Notes: generated by a model not told the origin, from the letters alone. Shown: positions 1 to 8,680, numbered from the stretch's first letter. The stretch is 64,000 nucleotides of DNA from Mycobacterium asiaticum (GCF_001673315.1 NZ_LZLQ01000024.1:1-64000), one strand, 5' to 3'. Translations and numbers: made by a program.

Positions 1-2
1 CA

Positions 3-98
3 CACAGGTTTGGCCCGCGGCTCATCCGCATCTACGCCGACGACCTCGAAAAGGTCGGCCACCCCCTTGGCAGCGCTTGCGTGCCGCAGCCTCTTTGA
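3..98 (+). pseudogene. C-terminal fragment of an excisionase-like DNA-binding protein
   Basis: The reading frame is open from the window edge to a TGA at 96-98. It contains GPRLIRIYADDLEKVG, which resembles the end of MerR/Xis-type excisionases, where an arginine-rich strand is followed by a DxxDL helix. The start lies outside the window, so length and integrity cannot be judged. An integrase remnant lies 280 bp downstream on the other strand, which fits a decayed integrative element but is not the usual co-directional xis-int order. The assignment rests on a short motif and could be wrong. Confidence 0.33.
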
Positions 99-380
99 GG
101 GTGATTTCTTCGCGGTAAGTCACGGAAGCACGCTCCGAATGGTCAGTGGTTGCCGGGTGAGACCAATCTATTTCGCTTCTCATACATCGTGCGATCACGA
201 GATATGTTGTGTCACATGTAGACTGGCCTACACTATCACTGGGAATCAACCTGTTTCCGCACGCAAAGAATGGTGCGGCCGGTGTTGAAAATTACTGGCA
301 TCAGCACGACGCCGGGCAAAATTATCAGACTGTTCTCAGTTTTCCTGCGCCGGAAGTCGTGCTGATGTCGGTGTCATTGA
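99..380. other. Intergenic stretch with no supported gene
   Basis: About 280 bp between the excisionase-like fragment and the integrase remnant. Base composition is locally lower in GC than the flanks. Open frames here have no family signature and no convincing ribosome-binding site. I see nothing further to annotate. Confidence 0.5.
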
Positions 381-589
381 CTACACCGCACCCGCCAGCT
401 TCGACAGCGCCTCGGCCACCTCGGCGTCACGTCCAGTTGCGATCGCGGAATACCGCAGACTCGCCTTCGCGTGCTGTGCCCGAGGCGATCCATGGTTTCG
501 CGCAGGTTCCCGACGCGGGCCGCCGACGTCCCTGCGAAGTGCCGAAGGTCGTGGATCGTGGGCCGTGGCATCTTCTCGCCGTCGCGCCC
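381..589 (-). pseudogene. Tyrosine integrase (phage/ICE type), C-terminal remnant with a frameshift
   Basis: The minus-strand frame carries the integrase core motif IHDLRH followed by RLGHST, which match box II (HxxR) and the following His region of tyrosine recombinases. Just after GHST the frame breaks. Adding one base restores AKASLRYSAIATGRDAEVAE, ending at TAG 381-383, with the probable catalytic Tyr codon at 450-452. The N-terminal part is missing because the frame runs straight into IS481-type sequence at about 590. The product is therefore a dead or mis-sequenced tail of an integrase, and it marks an old integrated element at this end. Confidence 0.68.
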
Positions 590-1028
590 GCGCTTGTGGG
601 GTTGGGGTGTGATGAAGCCTCGGCGTTTCAGGATCCGCCAGATCGTTGATACCGCTGGCGCTTTAGTGATCATAAGGTCGGCGGCCAGGTGGAAGGAGAT
701 GGTGTCCGCGCCGGCGTCGAGGCCGCGTTTGGTCAGGGTCTTGCGTAGCCGCACGATGCGCTCCTCGATCTCGGCGGTGACGGCCTGCGGGTTGCGGTGG
801 GGTCGCCGTGACCGGGCGACGAAGGCCGCGTCCCCTTCGGACTCGTAGCGTTTGCACAGTTGCTGGACCCATTGCCGGGAGACGTCGTAGTCGCGGGCGA
901 CGTCGCTTTTGCTGCGACCTTCCAGGACCACGGCGGTGATGACGAGCTGCGCCTTCGACGTGGCTGACCTCCCGGGCTTGCAGAGGTGTCAACTATGTCG
1001 CGAGACAGCTGCCAACTAGGTCCTGAAA
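590..1028 (-). mobile_element. IS481-family insertion sequence remnant (transposase N-terminus)
   Basis: Codons upstream of 590 read VVLEGRSKSDVARDYDVSRQ and continue with a WVQQLCKRYESEG helix, the helix-turn-helix N-terminus typical of IS481 transposases. About 114 codons remain. The DDE catalytic domain is absent, replaced by the integrase fragment in the same frame. The position where the family usually starts (Met-Ser-Lys-Ala) reads ACG at 959-961 instead of ATG, so only an internal GTG at 929-931 could start translation. The left terminal region is probably near 986-1028. The element cannot transpose by itself. Confidence 0.65.
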
Positions 1029-1043
1029 CACCACAGCCCAGCC

Positions 1044-1345
1044 GTGACCGAGCCACAGACCAAGCACACTGTCATCTACACGCAGTACGTCACCGCTGCG
1101 CACCTTCACGACATGCGACTTCACCTGCCGATGTCGTTTTCGTCTCCGACGGCGATGAGCGCACCGACCCAGACGGCGGGTGTCGCACCGTCCTATCGCG
1201 GATGGTCTCAGCCACTCACGGGGCGGGCGACGCCAACGGCCGTCGCATTGTCGTTGACTCCGCGGACGGCCCCGACAGCCGGACCTTCGACCTAGATGAG
1301 CACGTCGAGGTTCACATCATCGCGCCGGGCGAAACCATGCCATGA
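1044..1345 (+). pseudogene. Hypothetical gene with a probable frameshift
   Basis: A GTG at 1044 opens a frame reading TEPQTKHTVIYTQYVTAAH and LHDMRLHLP. Near 1126 the coding-like sequence moves to another frame, DVVFVSDGDERTDPDGG, and runs to a TGA at 1343-1345 (ending APGETMP). One missing base in CTGCC(G)GATGTC would join the two parts into a protein of about 100 residues. I do not recognise the family. It lies just upstream of a type VII secretion pair on the same strand and may belong to it. The reconstruction is an inference. Confidence 0.35.
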
Positions 1346-1395
1346 GAAACGAAAGTGAATAGTGTCGATGCGGCGACCAGCCTAAACTTTGGCTC

Positions 1396-1695
1396 GTGGG
1401 ATCGGACGCAATGCAGGTCGCCTTGGGCGAGCTGGCCGCAACGGCAGGCCACTGGCAGGGAGTGGGCACCCAGCTCACAGCAATGACACCGCCAACCCCA
1501 GACCCACCAGTCCAACCCACCACCGCCGCGATCAGCATCGTTAACGCGGCTGTCGGGACTGCCACCGCGTCGTTGGTCGCGCGAACCCAGGCGACCGCTG
1601 ACGCATTGGTAAATGCTGCCGAAGGGTACGGCAACCAAGAGGCCACCAACGCCACCGACATGACCGGCGTTACACAGGGTGTGACGGTGGTCTAG
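1396..1695 (+). CDS. EspC-like (DUF2580-type) type VII secretion protein
   Basis: A 99-residue, Ala/Thr-rich, mainly helical protein without a Sec signal. It carries a WQG at residues 20-22 and, near the end of the second helix, YGNQE at 78-82, which fits the general type VII (ESX) secretion signal YxxxD/E. Size and composition match EspC/DUF2580 small secreted partners. It is followed after 0 bp by a WXG-type protein in the same direction, so the two probably form a co-secreted pair. GTG 1396 is the longest start; ATG at 1411 is an alternative. The family call is by pattern, not by alignment. Confidence 0.6.
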   Translation: MGSDAMQVALGELAATAGHWQGVGTQLTAMTPPTPDPPVQPTTAAISIVNAAVGTATASLVARTQATADALVNAAEGYGNQEATNATDMTGVTQGVTVV

Positions 1696-2617
1696 GTGGC
1701 GGTCACCTTGTCGCAAATCCGGGCGTGGAGCACCGCGCCCCTGACCGATGCGGCCAGTTATTGGAGCAAGACCGCCGACCAGTGGGACGACGTTTTCTTG
1801 ACCATGCGCAATCAGTCGCAGTCCATCGCCTGGAAAGGTGCTGGGGGTGATGGGTTGCGGCAGCGCACCGCAGCCGACTTCTCAACTGTCAGTGGCAAGG
1901 CCGACCAACTTCGCCAGGCGGCCGTATCGCCCGCAATGGGGCGAGCGAAATCAGCACCGCCAAACAACGCGCGTTGTTCGCTGTCGAGGACGCGCAGAAC
2001 GCGGGTTTGATGTCGGCGAAGACCTTTCGGTTTCCTACAACGATCATGGCGGTACCCTCGCCGAGCAGGCCGCACGCCAAGCGCAAGCCGAACAGATGGC
2101 TATTGAAATGTGGTCTCGCGCCGCTGGACTAGAGGGTGCCGACGCCAAGGTTGCCGGCCAAATCACCACCGCCGCAGCCGATGTCGGCAATGTCGGCTTT
2201 GCGCCAGGCCGCAATGGCAAAGGCGTCCAGTTGGTCGACTTCAAACAGGACGGTGGTCCGGAACCAGCCCCGCCAGGTCTGCCGCAACCATTGAAAGACT
2301 TCATCAATTTCCAGCTGCAGGGTAAGCCGTTGGCGCCGATGACCGGGCCACCGATCACCGAGATTGAGAACCGCATCAGAGTCATGCAACACAGTCAGGA
2401 ATGGCGCGACTACCAGGCCGCGCATCCCAAAGTGGCGGGCTGCAGCACCCGCGACATTATGACCGCATTGGGTGCAATGGGCGCAGGGGACCTATCGCTG
2501 CTTGCGGGTGCTGCAGCCGCCCCCGAAACATTTACCGCTAGCTTCTGGCTAGGACTGGCGGCCTGGGGAGCTGGGCAGGCGACAGCAATCGGCGGACTCG
2601 CACAGTGTGCGCCATAG
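1696..2617 (+). pseudogene. WXG-type ESX-secreted protein or effector, broken by two apparent frameshifts
   Basis: Starts directly after the EspC-like gene. The first part reads AVTLSQIRAWSTAPLTDAAS and SYWSKTADQWDDVF, then AWKGAGGDG, the Trp-x-Gly turn of an ESX helical hairpin. Near 1926 the frame shifts to RIARNGASEISTAKQRALFA, and near 2008 it shifts again to GFDVGEDLSVSYNDHGGTLA, running to a stop at 2617. Each shift is explained by one missing base in a G/C run. Restored length is about 305 residues. The last 75 residues hold two hydrophobic segments (GAGDLSLLAGAAAA and FWLGLAAWGAGQATAIGG). It may be an inactivated gene or sequence error. The effector role is inferred from architecture and neighbours. 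Confidence 0.6.
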
Positions 2618-2632
2618 GCAAGGGCTAAGGGG

Positions 2633-2917
2633 ATGCAAATCGTATTACTGGTCGCTGGGGCGGTATTCATCATCTCGACGTTGGCCGTTACCGTTCGCCG
2701 TCTGATGAAAGCGGCACCGCACTCGAAAGCCAGGGCTGCGATGTGGGGAACGTTGGGTCAGTTGGGAGCTGTGACCATATTCCTGGTGTTGGCCCTTCAA
2801 CGCCCGCACAGCGGCAACATATTTTCGTGGTTGATACTGATCGCTCTGGCGCTCGCCGCGATCAATGTTGTTGCCACCCTACTCATACGGTGGCTGAGCA
2901 GCGGTATCAAGCCGTGA
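2633..2917 (+). CDS. Small membrane protein following the ESX-type pair
   Basis: A 94-residue protein starting at ATG 2633 behind AAGGGG. It has three hydrophobic stretches: residues 2-20, about 43-60 and about 65-88, separated by short basic loops (RRLMKAAPHSKAR). No family is recognised. It lies 15 bp after the WXG-type gene on the same strand, so it is probably co-transcribed with it. A small polytopic protein behind a secreted helical-hairpin protein with hydrophobic C-terminal segments is the arrangement seen for some effector/immunity pairs, but this role is speculative. Confidence 0.6.
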   Translation: MQIVLLVAGAVFIISTLAVTVRRLMKAAPHSKARAAMWGTLGQLGAVTIFLVLALQRPHSGNIFSWLILIALALAAINVVATLLIRWLSSGIKP

Positions 2918-3221
2918 TGTCAGTGATTGCTGATGGGTTGTCGATGCCGAAAGTACTTCCGCTGCTGATCATTGGGCACGGTTCACTCGGCACCAGAGTC
3001 ATGCCTGTAGCCGTAGCTGTCAGCGCCGCCGCCGAGGCCTTGTGTGACATCGTTGGCTGATGCGGGCACGGCGACTTTGAGTGCGCGTCCGCGGGTTGGG
3101 CGCTCAGTCGGCAGCTCCCGCCGCGGGGGCAAGTGTGGAGTGCAAAGCCACATAGCATCGCCGACCCCCAACAACGTGTTGGTGACCTCCCTCCCGGCGA
3201 GATGACGCATGCCTAGGGCCG
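2918..3221. other. Gene-poor stretch with one weak minus-strand frame
   Basis: No plus-strand gene is convincing. A minus-strand frame at 2983-3234 (MGPIAALGMRHLAGREVTNT, 83 codons) has coding-like composition at its start but no family signature and no clear ribosome-binding site. It may be another eroded fragment like the ligase tail beside it. I leave it unassigned. Confidence 0.35.
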
Positions 3222-3566
3222 CTATCGGCCCCAAGTACGCGCCGCCAGCCAGGTCAGTGTGCCGTCTCGGTAGCTCTGGGCGATCGCGCGGCGTTTGATT
3301 TTGCCGCTGGTGGTGGTGGGACTGGCGCCGCGTTGCACCGTGATGATTTTGTCGAGCGGAAGCCCGGTCGAGGTGATGACCTGCTGCCGTAACCGATCGG
3401 CAGCAGCTTCGTCAATTGGGATTTCCGCTTGGGTTTCCAGCACAACCACGACGCGGTTGTTATGCCCGAAGCAGGCAACTTTGGTGCGGTTCTGCTGGGA
3501 TTCCCTGCGGATTAGGAACTCGATGTCGTAGGGGAATCTGTTCTCGCCGTGGAGCAAATGCCGCAA
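3222..3566 (-). pseudogene. C-terminal fragment of a fatty-acyl-AMP ligase (FadD/FAAL family)
   Basis: The 114 codons contain GENRFPYDIEFLIRR followed by TVQRGASPTTTSGKIKRR, which match the small C-terminal domain of mycobacterial FAAL-type FadD enzymes, including the conserved Thr-Thr-Ser-Gly-Lys segment before the A10 lysine. A full enzyme has about 550-600 residues. Here the large adenylation domain is missing: the upstream frame does not continue it, and the frame starts only at a TTG. This is a leftover of a lost lipid-biosynthesis gene rather than a working ligase. Confidence 0.72.
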
Positions 3567-3732
3567 AGCCGGCGGAGTCGTCGATCAGGCCGTTGGAGCC
3601 GCCAGCGAGATAACCGGGGCGGGCGAGAACGTCAAAGAATAGTGCTTAAAGAAACTATTGCATAGCGTTATAGTCGAACGTGCAAGCTCTCGCACCACCC
3701 GGGTTATCCATTTCGAGGGGAGGTTGCGTGCG

Positions 3733-4911
3733 GTGAAAATCGCGATCAGTGGCGCCGGTGTCGCCGGACCGACGCTCGCCTACTGGCTGCACCGCACTGG
3801 CCACGAGCCGACCCTGATCGAACGGGCAAAGCAATTTCGCACCGGCGGCTACGTAGTCGATTTCTGGGGAGCCGGCTACCGGGTGGCGCAACGGATGGGC
3901 CTGGAGACGGCCATCCGCGACGCCGGGTATGAGATTCAAACGCTCCGATCGGTCGGTCGCGAGGGCCAGACCCTAGCCAGTCTGAGCGTCGACGGATTCC
4001 GGCGGGCCGCAGGCGGCGAGCTCACCAGCCTGGCCCGCGGCGACCTCGCCAGCGTCATCTACGACGCCATTCAGCAGGACGTCGAAACGATCTTCGATGA
4101 CAGCATCACGGCGATCAGTCAACACCCGGACAGGGTCAGTGTGAGCTTCGCGCAATCAGCGGGTCGCGATTTTGACCTGGTCATCGGCGCCGACGGTCTG
4201 CACTCCAACGTGCGTCGGCTGACATTCGGACCCAAGCACGACGCCGAACATTACCTGGGTTGCCTCGTCGCAGCCGCCGTCGTCGAGGGATATCGGCCGC
4301 GCGATGAATCCGTCTACGTCACCTATAGCCGACCGGGCCGATCCGTCGCCCGATTCGCGCTACGCGGCGACCGGACCATGTTTCTGTTCGTGTTGCGCTC
4401 CGAAGAGGGCCATGATCCCGGCGATCTCGAAGGCCGAAAAGCGCTGCTGTGGCGCGAGTTTGCCGACGCGGGTTGGGAATGCAAGCACATCCTCGCTGCT
4501 GTCGATGACAGCGACGACCTCTACTTCGACGTCGTCAGTCAGATTCGCTTAGACCATTGGTGGTCGGGCAGAGTGGCGCTGGTCGGCGACGCTGCCGCCT
4601 GCGTATCACTCCTGGCGGGCGAGGGCACCGGTTTGGCCATGACCGCGGCGTACGTGCTGGCCGGGGAACTCCGCTGCGCTCAGGGCGATTTCCAACGTGC
4701 ATTCCACGCCTACGAGACACGGATGCGCCCCTTAATTGAAGAGAAGCAAGCCAACGCGAAGAAACTCCTACCGGTCTTTGCAACTAAGACGCAGATTGGG
4801 ATCCGGATTCGCGACCTGGTCATGCGGGCAATGAACTTCCGCCCGTTGGGTGACCTGGTGGTCGCCCGCGGCCTGCGCGACGACATCGATTTGCCCACCT
4901 ACCTGATGTGA
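3733..4911 (+). CDS. FAD-dependent oxidoreductase (aromatic-ring hydroxylase type)
   Basis: The 392-residue protein starts at GTG 3733 behind GAGGGGAGG; an in-frame start 75 nt upstream is rejected because the Rossmann strand begins here (VKIAISGAGVAGPTLA). The GxGxxG motif, the GADGLHSNVR motif near residue 155 and VALVGDAAACVSLLAGEGTG (the GD motif near residue 280) define a group A flavin monooxygenase fold binding FAD and NAD(P)H. The substrate is unknown. It stands alone between the ligase fragment and a secreted protein, so context gives no pathway. Confidence 0.82.
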   Translation: MKIAISGAGVAGPTLAYWLHRTGHEPTLIERAKQFRTGGYVVDFWGAGYRVAQRMGLETAIRDAGYEIQTLRSVGREGQTLASLSVDGFRRAAGGELTSLARGDLASVIYDAIQQDVETIFDDSITAISQHPDRVSVSFAQSAGRDFDLVIGADGLHSNVRRLTFGPKHDAEHYLGCLVAAAVVEGYRPRDESVYVTYSRPGRSVARFALRGDRTMFLFVLRSEEGHDPGDLEGRKALLWREFADAGWECKHILAAVDDSDDLYFDVVSQIRLDHWWSGRVALVGDAAACVSLLAGEGTGLAMTAAYVLAGELRCAQGDFQRAFHAYETRMRPLIEEKQANAKKLLPVFATKTQIGIRIRDLVMRAMNFRPLGDLVVARGLRDDIDLPTYLM

Positions 4912-5044
4912 GATCGCGAATCGATGTGAGATCGGGAAAACCCAGTCCGACCAATGGGCCCCGAGAGTTTGGGATCGGTAGCGCATCTCGTCGTCTGAAG
5001 TGAAGGCAACTCCACACGGAGGGCAGTCACGGAAGGATTCAACG

Positions 5045-5353
5045 ATGAGTCGACTGGTGCGGTTCGCGACAATTCTCTTGGCGTCAGCCGGTTTTGGCTT
5101 CGCAGTCCTGGGACCGGGAACTGGGGTCGCCTACGCCGACGGGGAACGGCATTGGTGTCCCGGAGACGACCCACGTGGTGAGCCCGGTGGCGCGTTCATC
5201 ACCAGCCCACCGAATTGGGACTGGAATGTCTGCCATACCTACTACATCGTGCCGGCTGGGCAGGGCAATGTATCGCCAGGGATTCTGGCCGATGCACCGC
5301 CACCCCCGCCACCGGTGGTGTGCTGGTCGCTGTTCATTCCACGGCCCTGCTGA
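5045..5353 (+). CDS. Small secreted protein with Pro-rich, Cys-containing tail
   Basis: The 102-residue protein starts at ATG 5045. Residues 1-30 form a Sec signal peptide (basic RLVRFA, hydrophobic core, cleavage after AYA). The mature part is short, with WCPGDDPRGEPGG, a Trp-Asp-Trp-Asn segment, a run of prolines (APPPPPPVV) and a final Cys. Four cysteines in the mature chain could form two disulfides. It resembles the many short exported proteins of mycobacteria; no function is known. Confidence 0.72.
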   Translation: MSRLVRFATILLASAGFGFAVLGPGTGVAYADGERHWCPGDDPRGEPGGAFITSPPNWDWNVCHTYYIVPAGQGNVSPGILADAPPPPPPVVCWSLFIPRPC

Positions 5354-5425
5354 AAGTGCCTCGGCCTCGCCACCGGTCGGGCGGGTGGCGGGTCAACCCG
5401 CGCGCCCGCCGGGCGGTCAGAGGGG

Positions 5426-6202
5426 CTATGCCGCTTTAGCTTCGAGTGGCTCCGGTTCATCGACCGTGGCGTCGGCCGACTGGCGTTGCGTCTGGCTGTG
5501 TACTACGCCGATAGCAGCGACGATGACGCAGATCGCAGCGGGAAGGATCAACGCGTACCCACCGAACCGCGCACCGGCGACAATGCCGGCGACGCCGCCC
5601 GCGAGGAACAGCACGAACGTCACCGAGAGAATGATCGCCTTCCACTTTTCGATTCCGTGGACACGGCTACGGCCAATCATCAGCCCGAGGTCGGTGATGG
5701 TTCCGGTGAAGTGGGTCGTACGTACCGCCATACCGCGGAAATTCGACGTCAACCCGTTCTGCATGCCCAGGGCGGCGGCGGTAACGATCGCATGGACGAC
5801 GGACGGCTCGATACCAACCGTGGCGATTTGTGTCTTGAGACCGGAAACTTCCAGCCCCGTCGCAACCAGCATCAGCAGTATCGCCTCGAGGATCAGCACG
5901 ACAGCTTGTCGTGGCCCCGCCAGCGCTCGGGTCGGCGCCAGAATCGCACCAGCAATAGCCGCGCCGACGAGGAATCCAACTACGATCCCCGCCAGCAGGT
6001 GACCTTCATAAAGCAACGGATTCGCGGTGTTCATGCCGAGCTGCGTCGTAACCGCCGTGACGTTGCCGACTGGGAATGCGAAGATCAAAATGCCCACCGC
6101 ATTGACGAAGCCTGCAGTCAGCGCCATTATCGCGCTGTAACTCACTACCAGCCTCTGCGAAGCAGAATCGTCGCTGCGGGCAGCGCTCTTCCGCAGCGGC
6201 AT
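5426..6202 (-). CDS. DUF1275 (YoaK-type) integral membrane protein
   Basis: The 258-residue protein has about six membrane segments. The first contains AIMALTAGFVNAVGILIF, followed by a GNVTAVTTQLG loop, a pattern typical of DUF1275, and a later QNGLTSNFRGMAVRTTHFTG loop. The family's activity is not established. ATG 6202 is preferred over GTG 6217 because GGGGGGA sits five bases before it. It is convergent with the small secreted gene and stands alone on its strand. Confidence 0.8.
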   Translation of the reverse strand: MPLRKSAARSDDSASQRLVVSYSAIMALTAGFVNAVGILIFAFPVGNVTAVTTQLGMNTANPLLYEGHLLAGIVVGFLVGAAIAGAILAPTRALAGPRQAVVLILEAILLMLVATGLEVSGLKTQIATVGIEPSVVHAIVTAAALGMQNGLTSNFRGMAVRTTHFTGTITDLGLMIGRSRVHGIEKWKAIILSVTFVLFLAGGVAGIVAGARFGGYALILPAAICVIVAAIGVVHSQTQRQSADATVDEPEPLEAKAA

Positions 6203-6329
6203 CAAAAATCCCCCCACTTGACCTTTACTTAACTATTTTCGTTGGCAACTCTTGGCCGCTCTGACAAGAAGCTACCAGCTGGGTAGCCCCTCGGCCTGTC
6301 GCCGAATCCTCTTCATAGATTTCCCAAAG

Positions 6330-7526
6330 TTAGGCCGCCAGCGCCACACTCCGTGGTTTGGCGAAAACCGCAGCTCTGCTGAGTGCCGGCCGGATCGCTT
6401 TCGTTGCGATGTGTCGAAAGTCATTGAACCGCGAGAAGTCATTGGCCAGCGAGAAGTCATTGGGCAGCGAGAGGCGAAACACTTTCTTCCACGCCGAGCC
6501 AACCTGGCGTGGCAGCGATCCGGTGGTGTAGGTCAGACCGTACCGGTCGAACAACTCTTGCACCTTCGGCGCGATCTCCTGGTAGCGGTTGCTCGGCAGG
6601 TCCGGGTAGAGGTGATGCTCGATCTGGAAGGACAGGTTGCCGGTCATGAAGTGCAGCACAGCATTTCCGGATATGTTGGCCGAACCCAACATTTGCCGCA
6701 GATACCACTGGCCGCGTGTTTCGCCCACGATGGAGGTCTTCTCATACGTCTGCACGCCGGATGGGAAGTGCCCGCACATGATGACCGAATGCGTCCACAG
6801 GTTGCGCACCAAGTTGGCGGTGATGTTGGCGGTCATTGTGGTCACTGCCGACGGCCCCGACAGCAACGGATGCAGCACGTAATCGCGCAGTAGGTGCTTG
6901 CGCACCTTGGCCAGCACCTGATTGCCCTGTCGCCGGAATTCGTCCTTGTCGCTACGCCCCTGCAGATACTTGCCGATCTCGAGATCGTATGCGGCGATGC
7001 CGTATTGAAACAGGCAGGCGTTGATGAAGTTCCACAACGGCTGGGCCAGGTAGAACGGCTTCCAGCGCTGGTTCTCGTCTACCCGCATGATGCCGTAGCC
7101 CAGATCGTGATCCTTGCCCAACACGTTGGTGTAGGTGTGATGGACCTCATTATGCGAGTGCTTCCACATGTCCGACGGCGAAGCGTTGTCCCACTCCCAG
7201 GAGGTGGAATGAATCTTCGGATCGCGCATCCAGTCCCACTGGCCGTGCATCACGTTGTGACCGATCTCCATATTTTCGACGATCTTCGAAACCGAGAGAC
7301 CGGCCGTGCCGACGACCCAGGCGGGCGGGAACAGCGAGAAAAGCAGCACCGCGCGACTGGCTAGTTCGAGCCGGCGCTGACCATTGATGACGCGGCGGAT
7401 GTACGCGGCGTCCCGCTCGCCGCGGCTGGCCAGCACGTGTTCGCGGATGGCATCGAGCTCGCGGCCCAGGTTCTCGATGTCCTCGTCGGACAGGTGGGCT
7501 GTCGGGTCGGATTGCGTAGCAGTCAT
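6330..7526 (-). CDS. DesA3-like membrane fatty-acid desaturase
   Basis: The 398-residue protein has the three histidine boxes of membrane diiron desaturases: HNVMH at 90-94, HSHNEVHH at 123-130, and QIEHH ending at 305. DesA3 of M. tuberculosis introduces the delta-9 double bond into stearoyl-CoA. The ATG at 7526 follows AAGGAG; the reductase gene ends only 10 bp upstream, as in the Rv3230c-Rv3229c pair, so electrons probably come from that reductase. Near the C-terminus an 18-bp unit is repeated three times, giving an xNDFS/R repeat. The exact chain-length specificity cannot be read from the sequence. Confidence 0.85.
   Translation of the reverse strand: MTATQSDPTAHLSDEDIENLGRELDAIREHVLASRGERDAAYIRRVINGQRRLELASRAVLLFSLFPPAWVVGTAGLSVSKIVENMEIGHNVMHGQWDWMRDPKIHSTSWEWDNASPSDMWKHSHNEVHHTYTNVLGKDHDLGYGIMRVDENQRWKPFYLAQPLWNFINACLFQYGIAAYDLEIGKYLQGRSDKDEFRRQGNQVLAKVRKHLLRDYVLHPLLSGPSAVTTMTANITANLVRNLWTHSVIMCGHFPSGVQTYEKTSIVGETRGQWYLRQMLGSANISGNAVLHFMTGNLSFQIEHHLYPDLPSNRYQEIAPKVQELFDRYGLTYTTGSLPRQVGSAWKKVFRLSLPNDFSLANDFSRFNDFRHIATKAIRPALSRAAVFAKPRSVALAA
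6414..6467 (-). repeat. Three tandem 18-bp units inside the desaturase gene
   Basis: Units at 6414-6431, 6432-6449 and 6450-6467 read (C/T)CGA(A/G)AAGTCATTG with variable ends on the plus strand. They encode LPNDFS, LANDFS and RFNDFR near the desaturase C-terminus, outside the histidine boxes. The two right units differ at only one base, which points to recent slippage or duplication. The length keeps the frame open. Confidence 0.8.
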
Positions 7527-7536
7527 TTTGGACTCC

Positions 7537-8664
7537 TTAAAGGTCAAGCTCGCACGCGCCCGCTGCGGCGGACACACAAGTTTGGATTTGCACGTTGTCC
7601 TCGCCGGCGCTCGCGGTGGTCACGGCGCCGTTGCGCAGATCACGCACAGCGCCCTGCCGTAACGGCACCACGCATCCGAAGCAGATGCCCATCCGGCAAC
7701 CCGATGGCATCAACACCCCAGCGGATTCTCCTGCGTCGAGCAAGGTTTGCGATCCGTCGGCTTCCACGACACTGCCGGTCTTGGCGAAGGTGACGGTGCC
7801 GCCTTCGCCTGCGGAGATCAGCGTGGGACGGAAACGCTCGATGTGCAACTGATCGGCAATCCCTGCCGCGGCCCACCGCTGTTCGACGGCGTCCAGCAGC
7901 CCAGCCGGGCCGCAAGCCCACGTCTGGCGTTCGGCGATGTCGTCCACCAGGTCGTCCACGCGCGCCACATCTAGCATCCCGTGTGTGTCGGTGTGCTTCT
8001 CCACCAACCGGATTCGCCCCTCGCGGGCAAGCATCCGCAGCTCCCAACCGAAGATGACGTCGTCCGGTGTCGGCGCGGAGTGCACCACCACAACGTCCGG
8101 GTCGGCGACGCCGGCCCGGTGGCAGAGTTCGGCCAAATTGCGCAGCATCCCCATCACCGGAGTGATCCCACTACCCGCGGTCAGGAACAGCAGCTTGGCC
8201 GGCGGCCGGTCGCCGAGGACGAAATCGCCGGCGGGTTGGTCGAGGTGCACCACACTCCCGACGGTGGCGCGCCGGACCAGATGGTTGCTGACCACGCCGT
8301 CCGGGATGGCCTTGACGGTCACCGTGAAGCAACCGTCGCGCCGATGACCTTTCGAGGTCAGCGAATAGGCCCGCCACTGTCGCACTCCGTCTACGTCGAC
8401 ACCGATGCGCACGTACTGGCCCGGCTCGTGTGGGAGCCAGCCCCGCCCAGGTCTGATCACCAACGTGGCGGCGTCGCGTGTCTCGGGGTTGATCGCGACG
8501 ATGCGTCCGCGCAAGTCGGTCCCGAAGCGCAACGGATCGATCAGGTCGAGGTAATCGCTGGGCACCAGCGGTGTGGACAGCGGTACAGCGACGCGCTCGG
8601 CAAACTTCAACGCTCGTTCACGCAGTGCGCCGACGACGGTGGTTCGGGATGCCAGGGTGGTCAT
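7537..8664 (-). CDS. Flavin reductase with C-terminal [2Fe-2S] domain, partner of the desaturase
   Basis: The 375-residue protein contains an FAD-binding beta-barrel with RAYSLTSK, an NAD(P)-binding domain with SGITPVMGML and a WACGPAGLLDAVE segment, and a C-terminal plant-type [2Fe-2S] ferredoxin domain with SGCRMGICFGC and a final QTC. This order matches Rv3230c, which passes electrons from NADPH to DesA3. The ATG at 8664 is chosen since the upstream extension lacks domain sequence. It precedes the desaturase on the same strand with 10 bp between them and is divergent from a PucR-type regulator. Confidence 0.87.
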   Translation of the reverse strand: MTTLASRTTVVGALRERALKFAERVAVPLSTPLVPSDYLDLIDPLRFGTDLRGRIVAINPETRDAATLVIRPGRGWLPHEPGQYVRIGVDVDGVRQWRAYSLTSKGHRRDGCFTVTVKAIPDGVVSNHLVRRATVGSVVHLDQPAGDFVLGDRPPAKLLFLTAGSGITPVMGMLRNLAELCHRAGVADPDVVVVHSAPTPDDVIFGWELRMLAREGRIRLVEKHTDTHGMLDVARVDDLVDDIAERQTWACGPAGLLDAVEQRWAAAGIADQLHIERFRPTLISAGEGGTVTFAKTGSVVEADGSQTLLDAGESAGVLMPSGCRMGICFGCVVPLRQGAVRDLRNGAVTTASAGEDNVQIQTCVSAAAGACELDL

Positions 8665-8680
8665 GACTTCATCTTGATTG

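Noticed and set aside
209..649. Plus-strand open frame of 146 codons over the integrase remnant
   Set aside because: It is antisense to a recognisable integrase tail and has no features of its own.
3222..3566. Functional acyl-AMP ligase
   Set aside because: Only the small C-terminal domain remains, without the adenylation core.
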